Below, piece after piece: positions 25,301 to 32,637 of a DNA stretch of 34,366 nt. The position numbers and the translations under genes are program-made. Origin of the DNA: Lachnospiraceae bacterium. Its GTDB lineage: Bacteria > Bacillota > Clostridia > Lachnospirales > Lachnospiraceae. The notes below the pieces were generated by a model. It searched no databases, was not told the DNA's origin, and saw only the letters and a program-made list of their open reading frames with translations. Location of the stretch: the NCBI GenBank assembly GCA_017550165.1, contig JAFZQH010000009.1, forward strand, positions 1 to 34,366, given 5' to 3'. Position 1 is the first letter of the stretch. The number at the start of each line of letters is the position of its first letter.

Positions 25301-26901
25301 CACCGCCGCCCCATCATGATATCTATTCCATTGAGGATTTGGCACAATTAATTTACGATTTAAAAAATGCGAATAGAGATGCCCGTATTTCGGTAAAACT
25401 AGTGGCTGAGGCCGGGGTCGGGACCGTAGCAGCGGGAGTTGCAAAGGCCGGGGCACAGGTCATCCTGGTATCAGGTCATGACGGAGGGACCGGTGCTGCT
25501 CCCATAAGTTCCATACACAATGCGGGTCTTCCCTGGGAACTGGGCCTGGCAGAAACTCACCAGACACTGATACAGAACGGTCTTCGCAACAGGGTTATCC
25601 TTGAAACAGACGGTAAACTCATGTCCGGAAGAGATGTAGCCATAGCCGCCATATTAGGCGCAGAGGAATTCGGATTCGCTACGGCTCCCCTTATCACCAT
25701 GGGTTGTGTGATGATGCGCGTCTGCAATCTGGATACCTGTCCCATGGGGGTTGCCACTCAGAATCCCGCCCTGCGTAAGCGTTTTACCGGTAAGCCGGAG
25801 TACGTTGAGAACTTCATGTTCTTTATCGCGAGAGAGCTGAGAGAATACATGGCCCGCCTTGGGGTTCGCAGTGTCAATGAACTGGTGGGAAGAACTGACC
25901 TTCTCAAGAAGAAGGAGGGATTACAGGGCAGAGGAAGCCGCCTTAACCTAAGTGAGATACTTATGGAGACCGATGCAGGCAACTTCACCACCAAATCCCT
26001 GTATGATTTCAAGCTTGAAGAGACCAAGGATCTGTCAATGATCCTCTCCGAAAAGAAAGTTAAGGAGTGCATTGAGAAAGAAACCCCTGTCAGGATGACG
26101 GTAAATACGGTTAACAGAGACAGGACCTTCGGGACCATACTGGGTAATGAGATCACCAAGATGCATCCTGAGGGCATGAAGGAGGATACCCTTGTGATCG
26201 ATTGCATCGGTGTAGCCGGACAGAGCTTCGGTGCCTTCATCCCGGCGGGACTCACCCTTAATATCACGGGAGATGCCAATGATTATCTGGGAAAAGGCCT
26301 ATCAGGCGGAAAGATTATCCTTAAGGCTCCTGAAAATGCAGGATATGAGGCAGAGGACAATATTCTTGCAGGAAATGTTGCATTATATGGTGCAACCTCC
26401 GGAGAAGCCTATATTGCGGGAATGGCCGGGGAGCGGTTCGCTGTCAGAAACTCCGGCGCCGTAGCTGTGGTAGAAGGTGTTGGAGAGCACGGTTGTGAAT
26501 ATATGACAGGAGGCCGGACGGTCATCTTAGGTCCCACGGGCAAGAATTTTGCTGCAGGCATGAGCGGAGGCATCGCCTATGTGTTTGATGAACATAACAG
26601 GCTGTATCGTAATCTCAACAAGGAAATGGTCCTTATGGAAAGGGTGGAGACCAAGACCGACAGAGAGGAACTGAAGAGGATGCTGGAGAATCATTTGAAA
26701 TATACCGGCTCCAAGAAGGCAGAAAAGATCCTTGCGGATTTTGAAGGAAATCTTCCCAAGTTTAAGAAGATCATTCCCGAGGATTATAAGAAACTCATTT
26801 ACTACACCGGAATGTACGAGGAACAGGGCATGAGCAGAGAAGATGCACAGATAGAGGCATTTTACGAATGTACCGGGAATCGGACCGGAAAGGAGGCGTA
26901 G
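22360..26901 (+). CDS. gltB: Glutamate synthase (NADPH), large subunit
   Basis: GltB converts glutamine and 2-oxoglutarate to two glutamates. The 1513-residue length is that of the bacterial alpha subunit. A 17-residue propeptide precedes the expected catalytic Cys18 (HDNCGIG). The Ntn amidotransferase domain has HSRFSTNTNPSW and VHNGEINTIRGN. A central domain links to the FMN-binding synthase domain with KTGAMSYGSIS, KPGEGGHLPAKKV and SGHDGGTGAAP. The 3Fe-4S Cys ligands lie in GCVMMRVCNLDTCPMGVATQ, near residue 1119. The C-terminal beta-helix (GXXG repeats, e.g. LGKGLSGGKIIL) is complete. GAGAGG before the ATG serves as ribosome binding site. Three bases separate it from gltD. Confidence 0.98.
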   Translation: MKGNNKGLYRPEFEHDNCGIGAIVNIKGKRSHKLVDDALSIVENLEHRAGKDAEGKTGDGVGILTQIPHKFFKKICEKEGISLGNEREYAVGMFFFPQNELKRKQARKMFEVIVEKEGMEFLGWRKVETCPEVLGEKALKSMPVIYQGFVKRPGDIISDIDFDRKLYVVRRVFEQSNDKTYVPSLSCRTIVYKGMFLVDQLRKFFVDLKDRSYDSAIAMVHSRFSTNTNPSWERAHPNRMLVHNGEINTIRGNADKMLAREETMSTDAFSPEDMTKILPVISSSGSDSAMLDNTLEFLVMSGMDIALASSTLIPEPWAHNDTISQEVRDFYQYYATMMEPWDGPASILYSDGDVMGAILDRNGLRPSRYYVLDDDRLILSSEVGVLDIDEAHIIKKERLHPGKILLVDTKKGRIISDEELKETFAGKEPYGEWLDSNLLYLKDVKIPNLRTVTYGEDELSRLLKSFGYSYEEYMEEIEGMALSGKEMIGSMGVDTPLAVLSEEYQPLFNYFKQLFAQVTNPPIDAERERIVTSTTVYVGKNGNLLEEKPENCHMLKIENPILSDLDILKIKEMKKEGFKVTTIPIIYYKSTPIERVMEQLFVQVDKAFHEGANILVLSDRGVDENHVALPSLLAVAAVHKHLVVTKKCTAMSIILESGEPRLVHHFATLLGFGASAVNPYLAHASIARLIDRGILDKDYYAAVDDYDRAILHGIVKIASKMGISTIQSYQGSKMFEAVGISGDVIDRYFTGIVSPVDGITLEDIAEAADRQHTTAFDPLGLAVDLSLNSVGRHKMRAGGERHRYNPRTIHMLQKSTRDGNYEEFKKYTSMVDVEETGYLRSLMDFNFPEKGIPLEEVEDEKEIVKRFKTGAMSYGSISEEAHEVLAIAMNHIHGKSNSGEGGESDERLESAGKKVDRSSAIKQVASGRFGVTERYLSSAKEIQIKMAQGAKPGEGGHLPAKKVYPWIAKTRHSTPGVSLISPPPHHDIYSIEDLAQLIYDLKNANRDARISVKLVAEAGVGTVAAGVAKAGAQVILVSGHDGGTGAAPISSIHNAGLPWELGLAETHQTLIQNGLRNRVILETDGKLMSGRDVAIAAILGAEEFGFATAPLITMGCVMMRVCNLDTCPMGVATQNPALRKRFTGKPEYVENFMFFIARELREYMARLGVRSVNELVGRTDLLKKKEGLQGRGSRLNLSEILMETDAGNFTTKSLYDFKLEETKDLSMILSEKKVKECIEKETPVRMTVNTVNRDRTFGTILGNEITKMHPEGMKEDTLVIDCIGVAGQSFGAFIPAGLTLNITGDANDYLGKGLSGGKIILKAPENAGYEAEDNILAGNVALYGATSGEAYIAGMAGERFAVRNSGAVAVVEGVGEHGCEYMTGGRTVILGPTGKNFAAGMSGGIAYVFDEHNRLYRNLNKEMVLMERVETKTDREELKRMLENHLKYTGSKKAEKILADFEGNLPKFKKIIPEDYKKLIYYTGMYEEQGMSREDAQIEAFYECTGNRTGKEA

Positions 26902-26904
26902 TTC

Positions 26905-28413
26905 ATGGGAAAATCAACAGGTTTTATGGAATATGAAAGATGTGAAGGAGAATGCCTTTTGCCGAAGACACGTGCAGAGGGATTCGGAGAGTTTCACGGA
27001 AGGCTCTCCAACGCTGATCAGCAGCTTCAGGGAGCAAGATGCATGGAATGCGGAGTTCCTTTTTGTCAGGCAGGAGCAGCCATTGAGGGAATGACATCAG
27101 GCTGTCCTTTGCATAATCTGGTTCCCGAGACCAATGATCTTGTGTACCGCGGCAAATGGGAACAGGCATATCTGCGGCTTTCCAAGACCCATGGATTGCC
27201 GGAGTTTACGGCGCGGGTATGTCCGGCGCTTTGCGAGAAAGCCTGCACCTGCGGCCTTCATTCCGAACCGGTAACCACAAGGGAAAACGAGCTGGCTATA
27301 ATCGAGAATGCCTTCTCGGCAGGGCTTGTCAAGGAAGAAAAGCCGGAGGTGAGGACAAAGAAACGCATCGCCATTATAGGCAGCGGGCCATCGGGACTTG
27401 CTGCAGCCCAGCTTCTTAACAGAAGAGGGCATAACGTGACTGTGTTCGAGAGAAGCGATAAACCGGGAGGATTACTGCGATACGGGATCCCAAATATGAA
27501 GCTTGATAAGAGGGTCATCGACCGTAGAGTCAAGCTTTTGGAGGAGGCCGGTGTTGAATTCAAATGCGGCGTAAATGTGGGAGCAGATATTACGGGAAAA
27601 GAACTTCTAAAGACCTTCGACAGGGTCATTCTTTGCTGCGGAGCTTCTTCTCCCAGAGATATAAAGGCTCCGGGACGGGATGCTAAAGGCATTTATTTCG
27701 CAGTGGACTTTCTGGGCGAAGTGACCAAAAAGGTTGTCGATAGCGGGTTCGATTATTCAAAAGTTAAATCAGCAGATAATTTTATCTTTGGGTCCCTTAA
27801 GGGGAAGAAGGTGGTGGTAATAGGCGGCGGAGATACGGGAAATGATTGCGTCGGTACCTCCATAAGACTGGGAGCTTCATCCGTTACTCAGCTTGAGATG
27901 ATGCCTAAGCCACCGGCCGAAAGGGATGCGGCCAATCCCTGGCCGGAGTGGCCCAAGGTTCTTAAAACCGATTACGGTCAGGAGGAAGCCATCGCTTTCT
28001 TCGGAATGGACCCCAGAGTGTATCAGACCACGGTCACGGAATTCATCAAGAACGCAAGAGGCGGATTAAAGGCTGTCAGGACGGTTGATCTGGAGCCAAA
28101 GAAGGATAAAAAGACCGGACGCATTTCCATGGAACCCGTAAGCGGGAGCGAAAAGGAGATAAAGACGGATATTGTCCTTATAGCTGCGGGCTTTACCGGT
28201 TCTGAGGAGTACCTGAGGAAGACCTTTGATGTGGAGGCTGACGGAAGGACCAATGTCAAAGCCTCCGACTCCGATTATGCCACCTCCACAGAGCGTGTAT
28301 TTGCGGCAGGTGATGTAAGAAGAGGACCATCTCTGGTGGTCTGGGCTATAGCCGAAGGCCGTGCGGCGGCAAGAGCAGTAGACCAGTCCCTTATGGGCTA
28401 TTCAAACCTTTAA
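26905..28413 (+). CDS. gltD: Glutamate synthase (NADPH), small subunit
   Basis: GltD passes electrons from NADPH through FAD and Fe-S clusters to GltB. The protein has 502 residues. The N-terminal domain has the cysteine sets for two 4Fe-4S clusters: CMECGVPFCQ with SGCPLHN, and CPALCEKACTCGL. The FAD-binding Rossmann motif IAIIGSGPSGLAAA is near residue 153. The NADPH-binding VVVIGGGDTGNDC is near residue 304. FAAGDVRRGPSLVVWAI closes the FAD site. It is the last gene of pyrG-gltB-gltD; glnA begins 67 nt later with its own -10 and hairpin, which together complete a GS-GOGAT set. Confidence 0.98.
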   Translation: MGKSTGFMEYERCEGECLLPKTRAEGFGEFHGRLSNADQQLQGARCMECGVPFCQAGAAIEGMTSGCPLHNLVPETNDLVYRGKWEQAYLRLSKTHGLPEFTARVCPALCEKACTCGLHSEPVTTRENELAIIENAFSAGLVKEEKPEVRTKKRIAIIGSGPSGLAAAQLLNRRGHNVTVFERSDKPGGLLRYGIPNMKLDKRVIDRRVKLLEEAGVEFKCGVNVGADITGKELLKTFDRVILCCGASSPRDIKAPGRDAKGIYFAVDFLGEVTKKVVDSGFDYSKVKSADNFIFGSLKGKKVVVIGGGDTGNDCVGTSIRLGASSVTQLEMMPKPPAERDAANPWPEWPKVLKTDYGQEEAIAFFGMDPRVYQTTVTEFIKNARGGLKAVRTVDLEPKKDKKTGRISMEPVSGSEKEIKTDIVLIAAGFTGSEEYLRKTFDVEADGRTNVKASDSDYATSTERVFAAGDVRRGPSLVVWAIAEGRAAARAVDQSLMGYSNL

Positions 28414-28421
28414 ATATCGTA

Positions 28422-28459
28422 TATAATCAGGAGACATAGGACTTATCTTATGTCTCTTT
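28422..28459 (+). promoter_or_regulatory. glnA -10 box and leader hairpin
   Basis: A perfect TATAAT lies at 28422-28427; the -35 is poor (TTCAAA at 28401-28406 with only 15-bp spacing). The predicted start falls at the first bases of a 10-bp hairpin: GAGACATAGG (28431-28440), hexaloop ACTTAT, CTTATGTCTC (28447-28456), then TTT. It has a six-base loop starting with A but lacks G at position 4. With only three T it is a weak terminator. It could be the gltD terminator, an attenuator, or a divergent relative of the other leaders. Confidence 0.5.
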
Positions 28460-28480
28460 ACAATGAAAGGAGTATTAAAA

Positions 28481-29773
28481 ATGAGTACAAAAGCAGATAT
28501 CTTAAAAATGATAGGTGAGGAGGGAGTGGAGTTTATCAGACTCCAGTTCACCAATATATTCGGTGCGCTTAAGAATATCGCGGTGACACCGAGCCAGATC
28601 GACAAGCTTCTTGATAATAAGTATTCTTTTGTGGGAAGCGCGCTTTTCGGAGAACGGTTTAAGTATGATGACATGCTCTACCTGTACCCGGAGCCGGATT
28701 CATTTATGATACTTCCCTGGAGGCCTCAGCAGGGAAAGGTTGCCAAGATCGTATGTGATGTCTGCTATGAAGACGGAAGACCCTTTGAGCTTTCCTCAAG
28801 ATATATTCTGAAAAATGTCCTTAAAGGGGTAAAAGATAAGGGTTATACCGTGATGGCCGATCCGGAGTGCGAGTTTTTCCTTTTCAATACCGATGAGAAC
28901 GGGCTCCCTACCACTAAATCATACGAGATGGCAGGTTACCTGGATGTAGGGCCTTCGGATTTCGGTGAAAATGCAAGGCGTGATATAGTTCTCATGCTTG
29001 AGGAGATGGGTTTTGAGATAGTATCGTCTCATCATGAGCATGCTCCTGCACAGCACGAGATAGATTTTGAAGAGTCAGAGGCGCTGCTTGCCGCAGATTC
29101 CATACAGAATTTCCGGTTTGCCGTAAGATCCATTGCCAAGCGTTTCGGGCTTTATGCCACATTTATGCCGAAACCCAATAAAGACGTGGCGGGATCCGGA
29201 ATGCACACTCATTTTACCATTTTAAAAAACGGCAGGAATATATTCAGGAACGAGGACGGCACCCCGTCTGAAGAGGCCTTGTACTTTACGGGAGGTATCC
29301 TTGCTCATGCAAGAGCCCTCTCTGCCATTGCCAATCCTACAGTTAATTCGTATAAGAGACTGCTTTCGGGATTTGATGCGCCCAATAAGATATGCTGGGA
29401 TTATAAGGGAGAGGATGCCCTGGTCAAGGTGAGTTCAGGGATCTCCGATACCAAGGTTGAACTTCGTTTTCCCGATGGTTCATGTAATCCCTACCTGCTT
29501 CTGGCTGCCTGCATTACGGCAGGGCTGGATGGTATTGAGAAGAAGACGGGTCCAGGGGAGAACTTAAAGCAGGCTCCTGCAGATAAGGAATATAATACAT
29601 TGCCGGAGAACCTCCGGGAGGCTGTTGATGAACTGAAGGCAGATGAACTGATAAGAAAGGCTCTGGGAGAGGAGTTTACCGATATTTACTGCGATATCAA
29701 ATATCGTGAGTGGAGAGATTACATGTGTGATGTTTCATCATGGGAGATAGACAGATACCTTACAAGGATTTAG
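28481..29773 (+). CDS. glnA: Glutamine synthetase type I
   Basis: GlnA makes glutamine from glutamate, ammonia and ATP; the active form is a dodecamer in this family. I placed the start at the ATG at 28481 (MSTKADILKMIG), preceded by AAAGGAG; an earlier ATG overlaps that site. With 430 residues it fits the GSI-alpha type of Firmicutes. Motifs: EGVEFIRLQFTNIFGALKNIAV, the metal-binding ADPECEFFLF, HHEHAPAQHEIDF, and the glutamate-site GSGMHTHFT. The adenylylation Tyr region (NLYDLPPE in enterics) reads EYNTLPENL without that Tyr, so it is unlikely to be adenylylated. The ANTAR regulator gene follows 15 nt later in the same operon. Confidence 0.97.
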   Translation: MSTKADILKMIGEEGVEFIRLQFTNIFGALKNIAVTPSQIDKLLDNKYSFVGSALFGERFKYDDMLYLYPEPDSFMILPWRPQQGKVAKIVCDVCYEDGRPFELSSRYILKNVLKGVKDKGYTVMADPECEFFLFNTDENGLPTTKSYEMAGYLDVGPSDFGENARRDIVLMLEEMGFEIVSSHHEHAPAQHEIDFEESEALLAADSIQNFRFAVRSIAKRFGLYATFMPKPNKDVAGSGMHTHFTILKNGRNIFRNEDGTPSEEALYFTGGILAHARALSAIANPTVNSYKRLLSGFDAPNKICWDYKGEDALVKVSSGISDTKVELRFPDGSCNPYLLLAACITAGLDGIEKKTGPGENLKQAPADKEYNTLPENLREAVDELKADELIRKALGEEFTDIYCDIKYREWRDYMCDVSSWEIDRYLTRI

Positions 29774-29788
29774 CGGAGGGCAGCGTTT

Positions 29789-30328
29789 ATGGGCAGTATT
29801 ATCATTGCAACGCCCAAATATGACAATGCTAATCAGCTGGCCGAGATCATCAGAAGAAGTGATATTACTGAGAATGTCAGTATCTGTACCATCGGTTCTG
29901 ATGTTTTGCGTAAGGTAGAAGATATGGACGTGTCCATAGTGATCTGTGTCAGGAAGCTTAAAGATATGGGGTATGAAGAACTTTCGGGCCTGCTCCCGTC
30001 TCATATCAAAATGCTTCTTTTGACCAAGGATCCGGATCTGGTGCCTTTTTCGGAGGAGATAGTAAAACTGCTGCTTCCCTTTAAGGTCGTGGATCTCATC
30101 GGAACGCTCAGAACCCTTCTTTCCTACGAGTACTACCCCAGGAAGAAGAAAAAACCGATGCGTTCCCCGGAGGAACAGCGGTTGATCGACCGGGCAAAGA
30201 CTATCCTGATGGAAAGGAACGACATGTCGGAGCCGGAGGCCTTCAGGTTTATCCAGAAGTCAAGCATGGACACAGGCCGGACTTTGGTGGAATCGGCACA
30301 GATGATCCTTTTGCTGAATGATGAGTAG
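29789..30328 (+). CDS. nitR: NitR-like ANTAR-domain antitermination regulator with a degenerate receiver
   Basis: The 179-residue protein has two parts. Residues 1-115 look like a response-regulator receiver but lack its key residues: the first strand (IIIATPKYDNA) has no acidic pair, and the strand that should end in the phospho-acceptor Asp reads VSIVICVRKL (Cys53/Val54). Residues 125-174 are an ANTAR domain (RSPEEQRLIDRAKTILMER, then MSEPEAFRFIQKSSMDTGRTL). ANTAR domains bind RNA hairpins with A1/G4 hexaloops and prevent terminator formation. The gene follows glnA directly, as nitR does in clostridia. Regulation of the AAAGGC-loop leaders in this window is an inference. Activity is probably set by protein contact, for example with a PII protein or glutamine synthetase, or by a ligand, not by phosphorylation. 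GGAGG precedes the ATG. Confidence 0.88.
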   Translation: MGSIIIATPKYDNANQLAEIIRRSDITENVSICTIGSDVLRKVEDMDVSIVICVRKLKDMGYEELSGLLPSHIKMLLLTKDPDLVPFSEEIVKLLLPFKVVDLIGTLRTLLSYEYYPRKKKKPMRSPEEQRLIDRAKTILMERNDMSEPEAFRFIQKSSMDTGRTLVESAQMILLLNDE

Positions 30329-30347
30329 TATTGTCAGGGCAAAAATG

Positions 30348-30376
30348 ATGACAATTCAAAATAAATGATTTATAAT
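30348..30376 (+). promoter_or_regulatory. Promoter of the small lipoprotein gene
   Basis: ATGACA (30348-30353) and a perfect TATAAT (30371-30376) are 17 bp apart. Transcription should start near 30383, 30 nt before the ATG at 30413. Confidence 0.65.
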
Positions 30377-30412
30377 GAGGAACGTAGTAGTTAACAGAAA
30401 GGGGAGTATACT

Positions 30413-30757
30413 ATGAAACTTAGGAAGAAACTGGCTCTACTCTTATGCGGCCTTATGCTTATGGGGATTCTTGCAGCATGCGGCGGTAAGACTGACGCCT
30501 TCACCGGTACATGGAAACAGACTGACGAAGTTAACGGCAACTGGACATGGACTTTCAGTGACGGAAGCAAGGCCAAGCTGGTAGGTGAGACCACAGGATT
30601 CCAAAGTGAGGGCACTTATAAAGTAGATGAGTCTGCGAAGAAGATAACGATCACGCTAAAGGATTGGACTGAGACCAAGGAGTATGATTATACTCTGGAT
30701 GGCAACAACCTTGAACTCAAGGAGAAGTACTCAGGCTTTAAATTGAAGAAGCAATAA
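30413..30757 (+). CDS. Small lipoprotein with a lipocalin-like beta domain (function unknown)
   Basis: The 114-residue protein begins with a lipoprotein signal peptide (KLRKK, hydrophobic core, lipobox LAAC with Cys23), so it should be anchored on the outer face of the membrane. The remaining roughly 90 residues read as repeated beta strands with GTWKQTDEVN, SEGTYKVDESAKKITITL and YDYTLDGNNLELKE. This pattern occurs in small DUF5640/lipocalin-like proteins common in Firmicutes. GAAAGGGG precedes the ATG. It has its own promoter and is probably a separate single-gene unit with no clear link to nitrogen metabolism. Confidence 0.8.
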   Translation: MKLRKKLALLLCGLMLMGILAACGGKTDAFTGTWKQTDEVNGNWTWTFSDGSKAKLVGETTGFQSEGTYKVDESAKKITITLKDWTETKEYDYTLDGNNLELKEKYSGFKLKKQ

Positions 30758-30781
30758 TAATTTAAAGATTTGATCAGTTCG

Positions 30782-30808
30782 GGAGACAGGGAAGAATTCC
30801 CTGTCTCC
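30782..30808. terminator. Perfect hairpin after the lipoprotein gene
   Basis: GGAGACAGGGAA and TTCCCTGTCTCC form a 12-bp stem with a GAA loop. Only two T follow before GCATAAAAT, so termination efficiency is uncertain. The GACAGGG/CCCTGTC arms resemble the REP-like palindromes elsewhere in the window. Confidence 0.6.
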
Positions 30809-30867
30809 TTGCATAAAATCTAAAAATAGTAAATAATAGAAGATGATGATCCGAAAGGGAATTGAGT

Positions 30868-32604
30868 ATGGACAAGGCCACTTTAAAAAAGCTTATAGAT
30901 ACGGCGACTGGCAGGGTCCCAGCAGACCTGTGTATTAAGAATGCCAACGCTGTTGATGTATTCCGCCAGAAGCTATTTATGACGGATATACTTATTTCTG
31001 ATGGGATAATAGCAGGTTTTGGAGGCGAAGGTTTTCCTGAAGCGAAAGAGACATTTGATGCTGAAGGAAAAGTATTGTCTCCCGGGCTTATAGATGCTCA
31101 TGTCCATATTGAATCAAGCCATCTTTCTCCCACAGAGTTTTCCAGGCTGGTTGTTCCCCATGGGACCACTACAATAATTGCCGATCCCCATGAGATAAGC
31201 AATGTATGTGGACTTGAGGGCCTGGATTATATGCTCGAGTCATCGAAGGATATTGCTCTTAATGTTTTTTACCAGTTCCCCTCATGTGTTCCTGCGACTC
31301 CCTTTGAGAATGCAGGGGCTGTGCTTGGCCCGGAGGAGATCGCATCAAGGATGGATAATCCCAGGATACTGGGACTGGGAGAGTTAATGAACTATGTGGG
31401 AACATGTGCGGCAGATGATACCATTTTGGATAAGATCCTTGAGGCACAAAGGCAAGGGAAGGTAATAGACGGACACAGTCCCGGGCTTATGGGAACCGGC
31501 CTTGATGCCTATGCCGCTTCCGGAGCGTACAATGATCATGAATGCACCACCACAGAGGAACTTAATGCAAGGGTTATGAGAGGCATGTATGTTTTCCTTC
31601 GTGAAGGCACTGTTTGCCGTAATGTAAAGAAGCTTCTAACGTCAGTAAACCGTAATAACTTCAGATTTTGTGCCTTTTGTACCGATGACAGGCAGCCGGG
31701 AAGCATTGTTGCTGAGGGACATATCGATAACAACATAAGAATTTCAATAGAGAGTGGTTTTGATCCCCTCATGGCCATTTGCATGGCAACCGTTAACCCG
31801 GCTACATGTTTCGGCTTAAAGGACCGGGGCGCCATTGCTCCCGGCAAGAGGGCAGACCTGATCCTGGTGGATGATCTTAAATCCTTCAATGTGAAGAAGA
31901 CATGGATAGGGGGCAGGCTTGTATCCTCTGATGGATCCTATCTTGCAGATGATCTGCATGTGGAAGCCACCAAGGTCACCGGAAGGATGAATGTTAAGGA
32001 TTTCTCAGCTGATAGGTTGAAGATCCATCTTAAGGGTGATAGAGCCAGGGCTATTAAACTCATTCCCGGAGCCATTATCACAGAGGAAGAGATAGTCTCT
32101 GTCAATAGAGACAGCCAAGGCTGCTGGATCAGAAATGGCGGAGATGTCGTGAAGCTTGCTGTTATTGAGCGGCATAAGGGGACCGGTAATGTGGGCCTGG
32201 GGCTCCTGTCAGGCTTTGGCCTTAAAGGCGGCGCCATAGCTACTACTATAGCCCATGATTCCCACAATATCATTGTTGCAGGAGATTCTGATACAGACAT
32301 GGAAGTGGCTGTTAATGCCCTTATTGAGATGGGCGGGGGTATGGTGATCGCCAAGGCCGGTAGAGTAGTATCCAAGGTGTGCCACGAGATTGCCGGATTA
32401 ATGAGCGATGTAAGTGCCGGGGAGCTGACAGCGGAGATTAAAAAGATAGATTCTATCGCGGTTAATGAGCTTTCCATCCCTGAGGATACAGATCCCTTTA
32501 TGACCTTGTGCTTTATGGCTCTGCCGGTCATACCGGACCTGAAGCTTACTGACATGGGCCTCTTTGATGTGAAGCAGTTCTGCCATGTACCGGTGGAAGT
32601 ATAG
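30868..32604 (+). CDS. ade: Adenine deaminase
   Basis: Ade converts adenine to hypoxanthine and ammonia, a purine salvage step that also releases nitrogen. I placed the start at the ATG at 30868 (MDKATLKKLID), 7 nt after GAAAGGGA; a TTG two codons earlier is a weaker choice. The protein has 578 residues, the usual size. The amidohydrolase domain has the metal-binding LIDAHVHIESSHLSP near residue 73, ADPHEISNVCG near 103, DGHSPGL and the CTDDRQPGS loop with its catalytic Asp. KRADLILVDDL closes the barrel. The C-terminal adenine deaminase domain includes SHNIIVAGDSDTDM and GGGMVIA. guaA follows after 33 nt and may be cotranscribed. Confidence 0.96.
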   Translation: MDKATLKKLIDTATGRVPADLCIKNANAVDVFRQKLFMTDILISDGIIAGFGGEGFPEAKETFDAEGKVLSPGLIDAHVHIESSHLSPTEFSRLVVPHGTTTIIADPHEISNVCGLEGLDYMLESSKDIALNVFYQFPSCVPATPFENAGAVLGPEEIASRMDNPRILGLGELMNYVGTCAADDTILDKILEAQRQGKVIDGHSPGLMGTGLDAYAASGAYNDHECTTTEELNARVMRGMYVFLREGTVCRNVKKLLTSVNRNNFRFCAFCTDDRQPGSIVAEGHIDNNIRISIESGFDPLMAICMATVNPATCFGLKDRGAIAPGKRADLILVDDLKSFNVKKTWIGGRLVSSDGSYLADDLHVEATKVTGRMNVKDFSADRLKIHLKGDRARAIKLIPGAIITEEEIVSVNRDSQGCWIRNGGDVVKLAVIERHKGTGNVGLGLLSGFGLKGGAIATTIAHDSHNIIVAGDSDTDMEVAVNALIEMGGGMVIAKAGRVVSKVCHEIAGLMSDVSAGELTAEIKKIDSIAVNELSIPEDTDPFMTLCFMALPVIPDLKLTDMGLFDVKQFCHVPVEV

Positions 32605-32637
32605 ATAGCATTTATAGTATGTATAGGAGTATGATAA

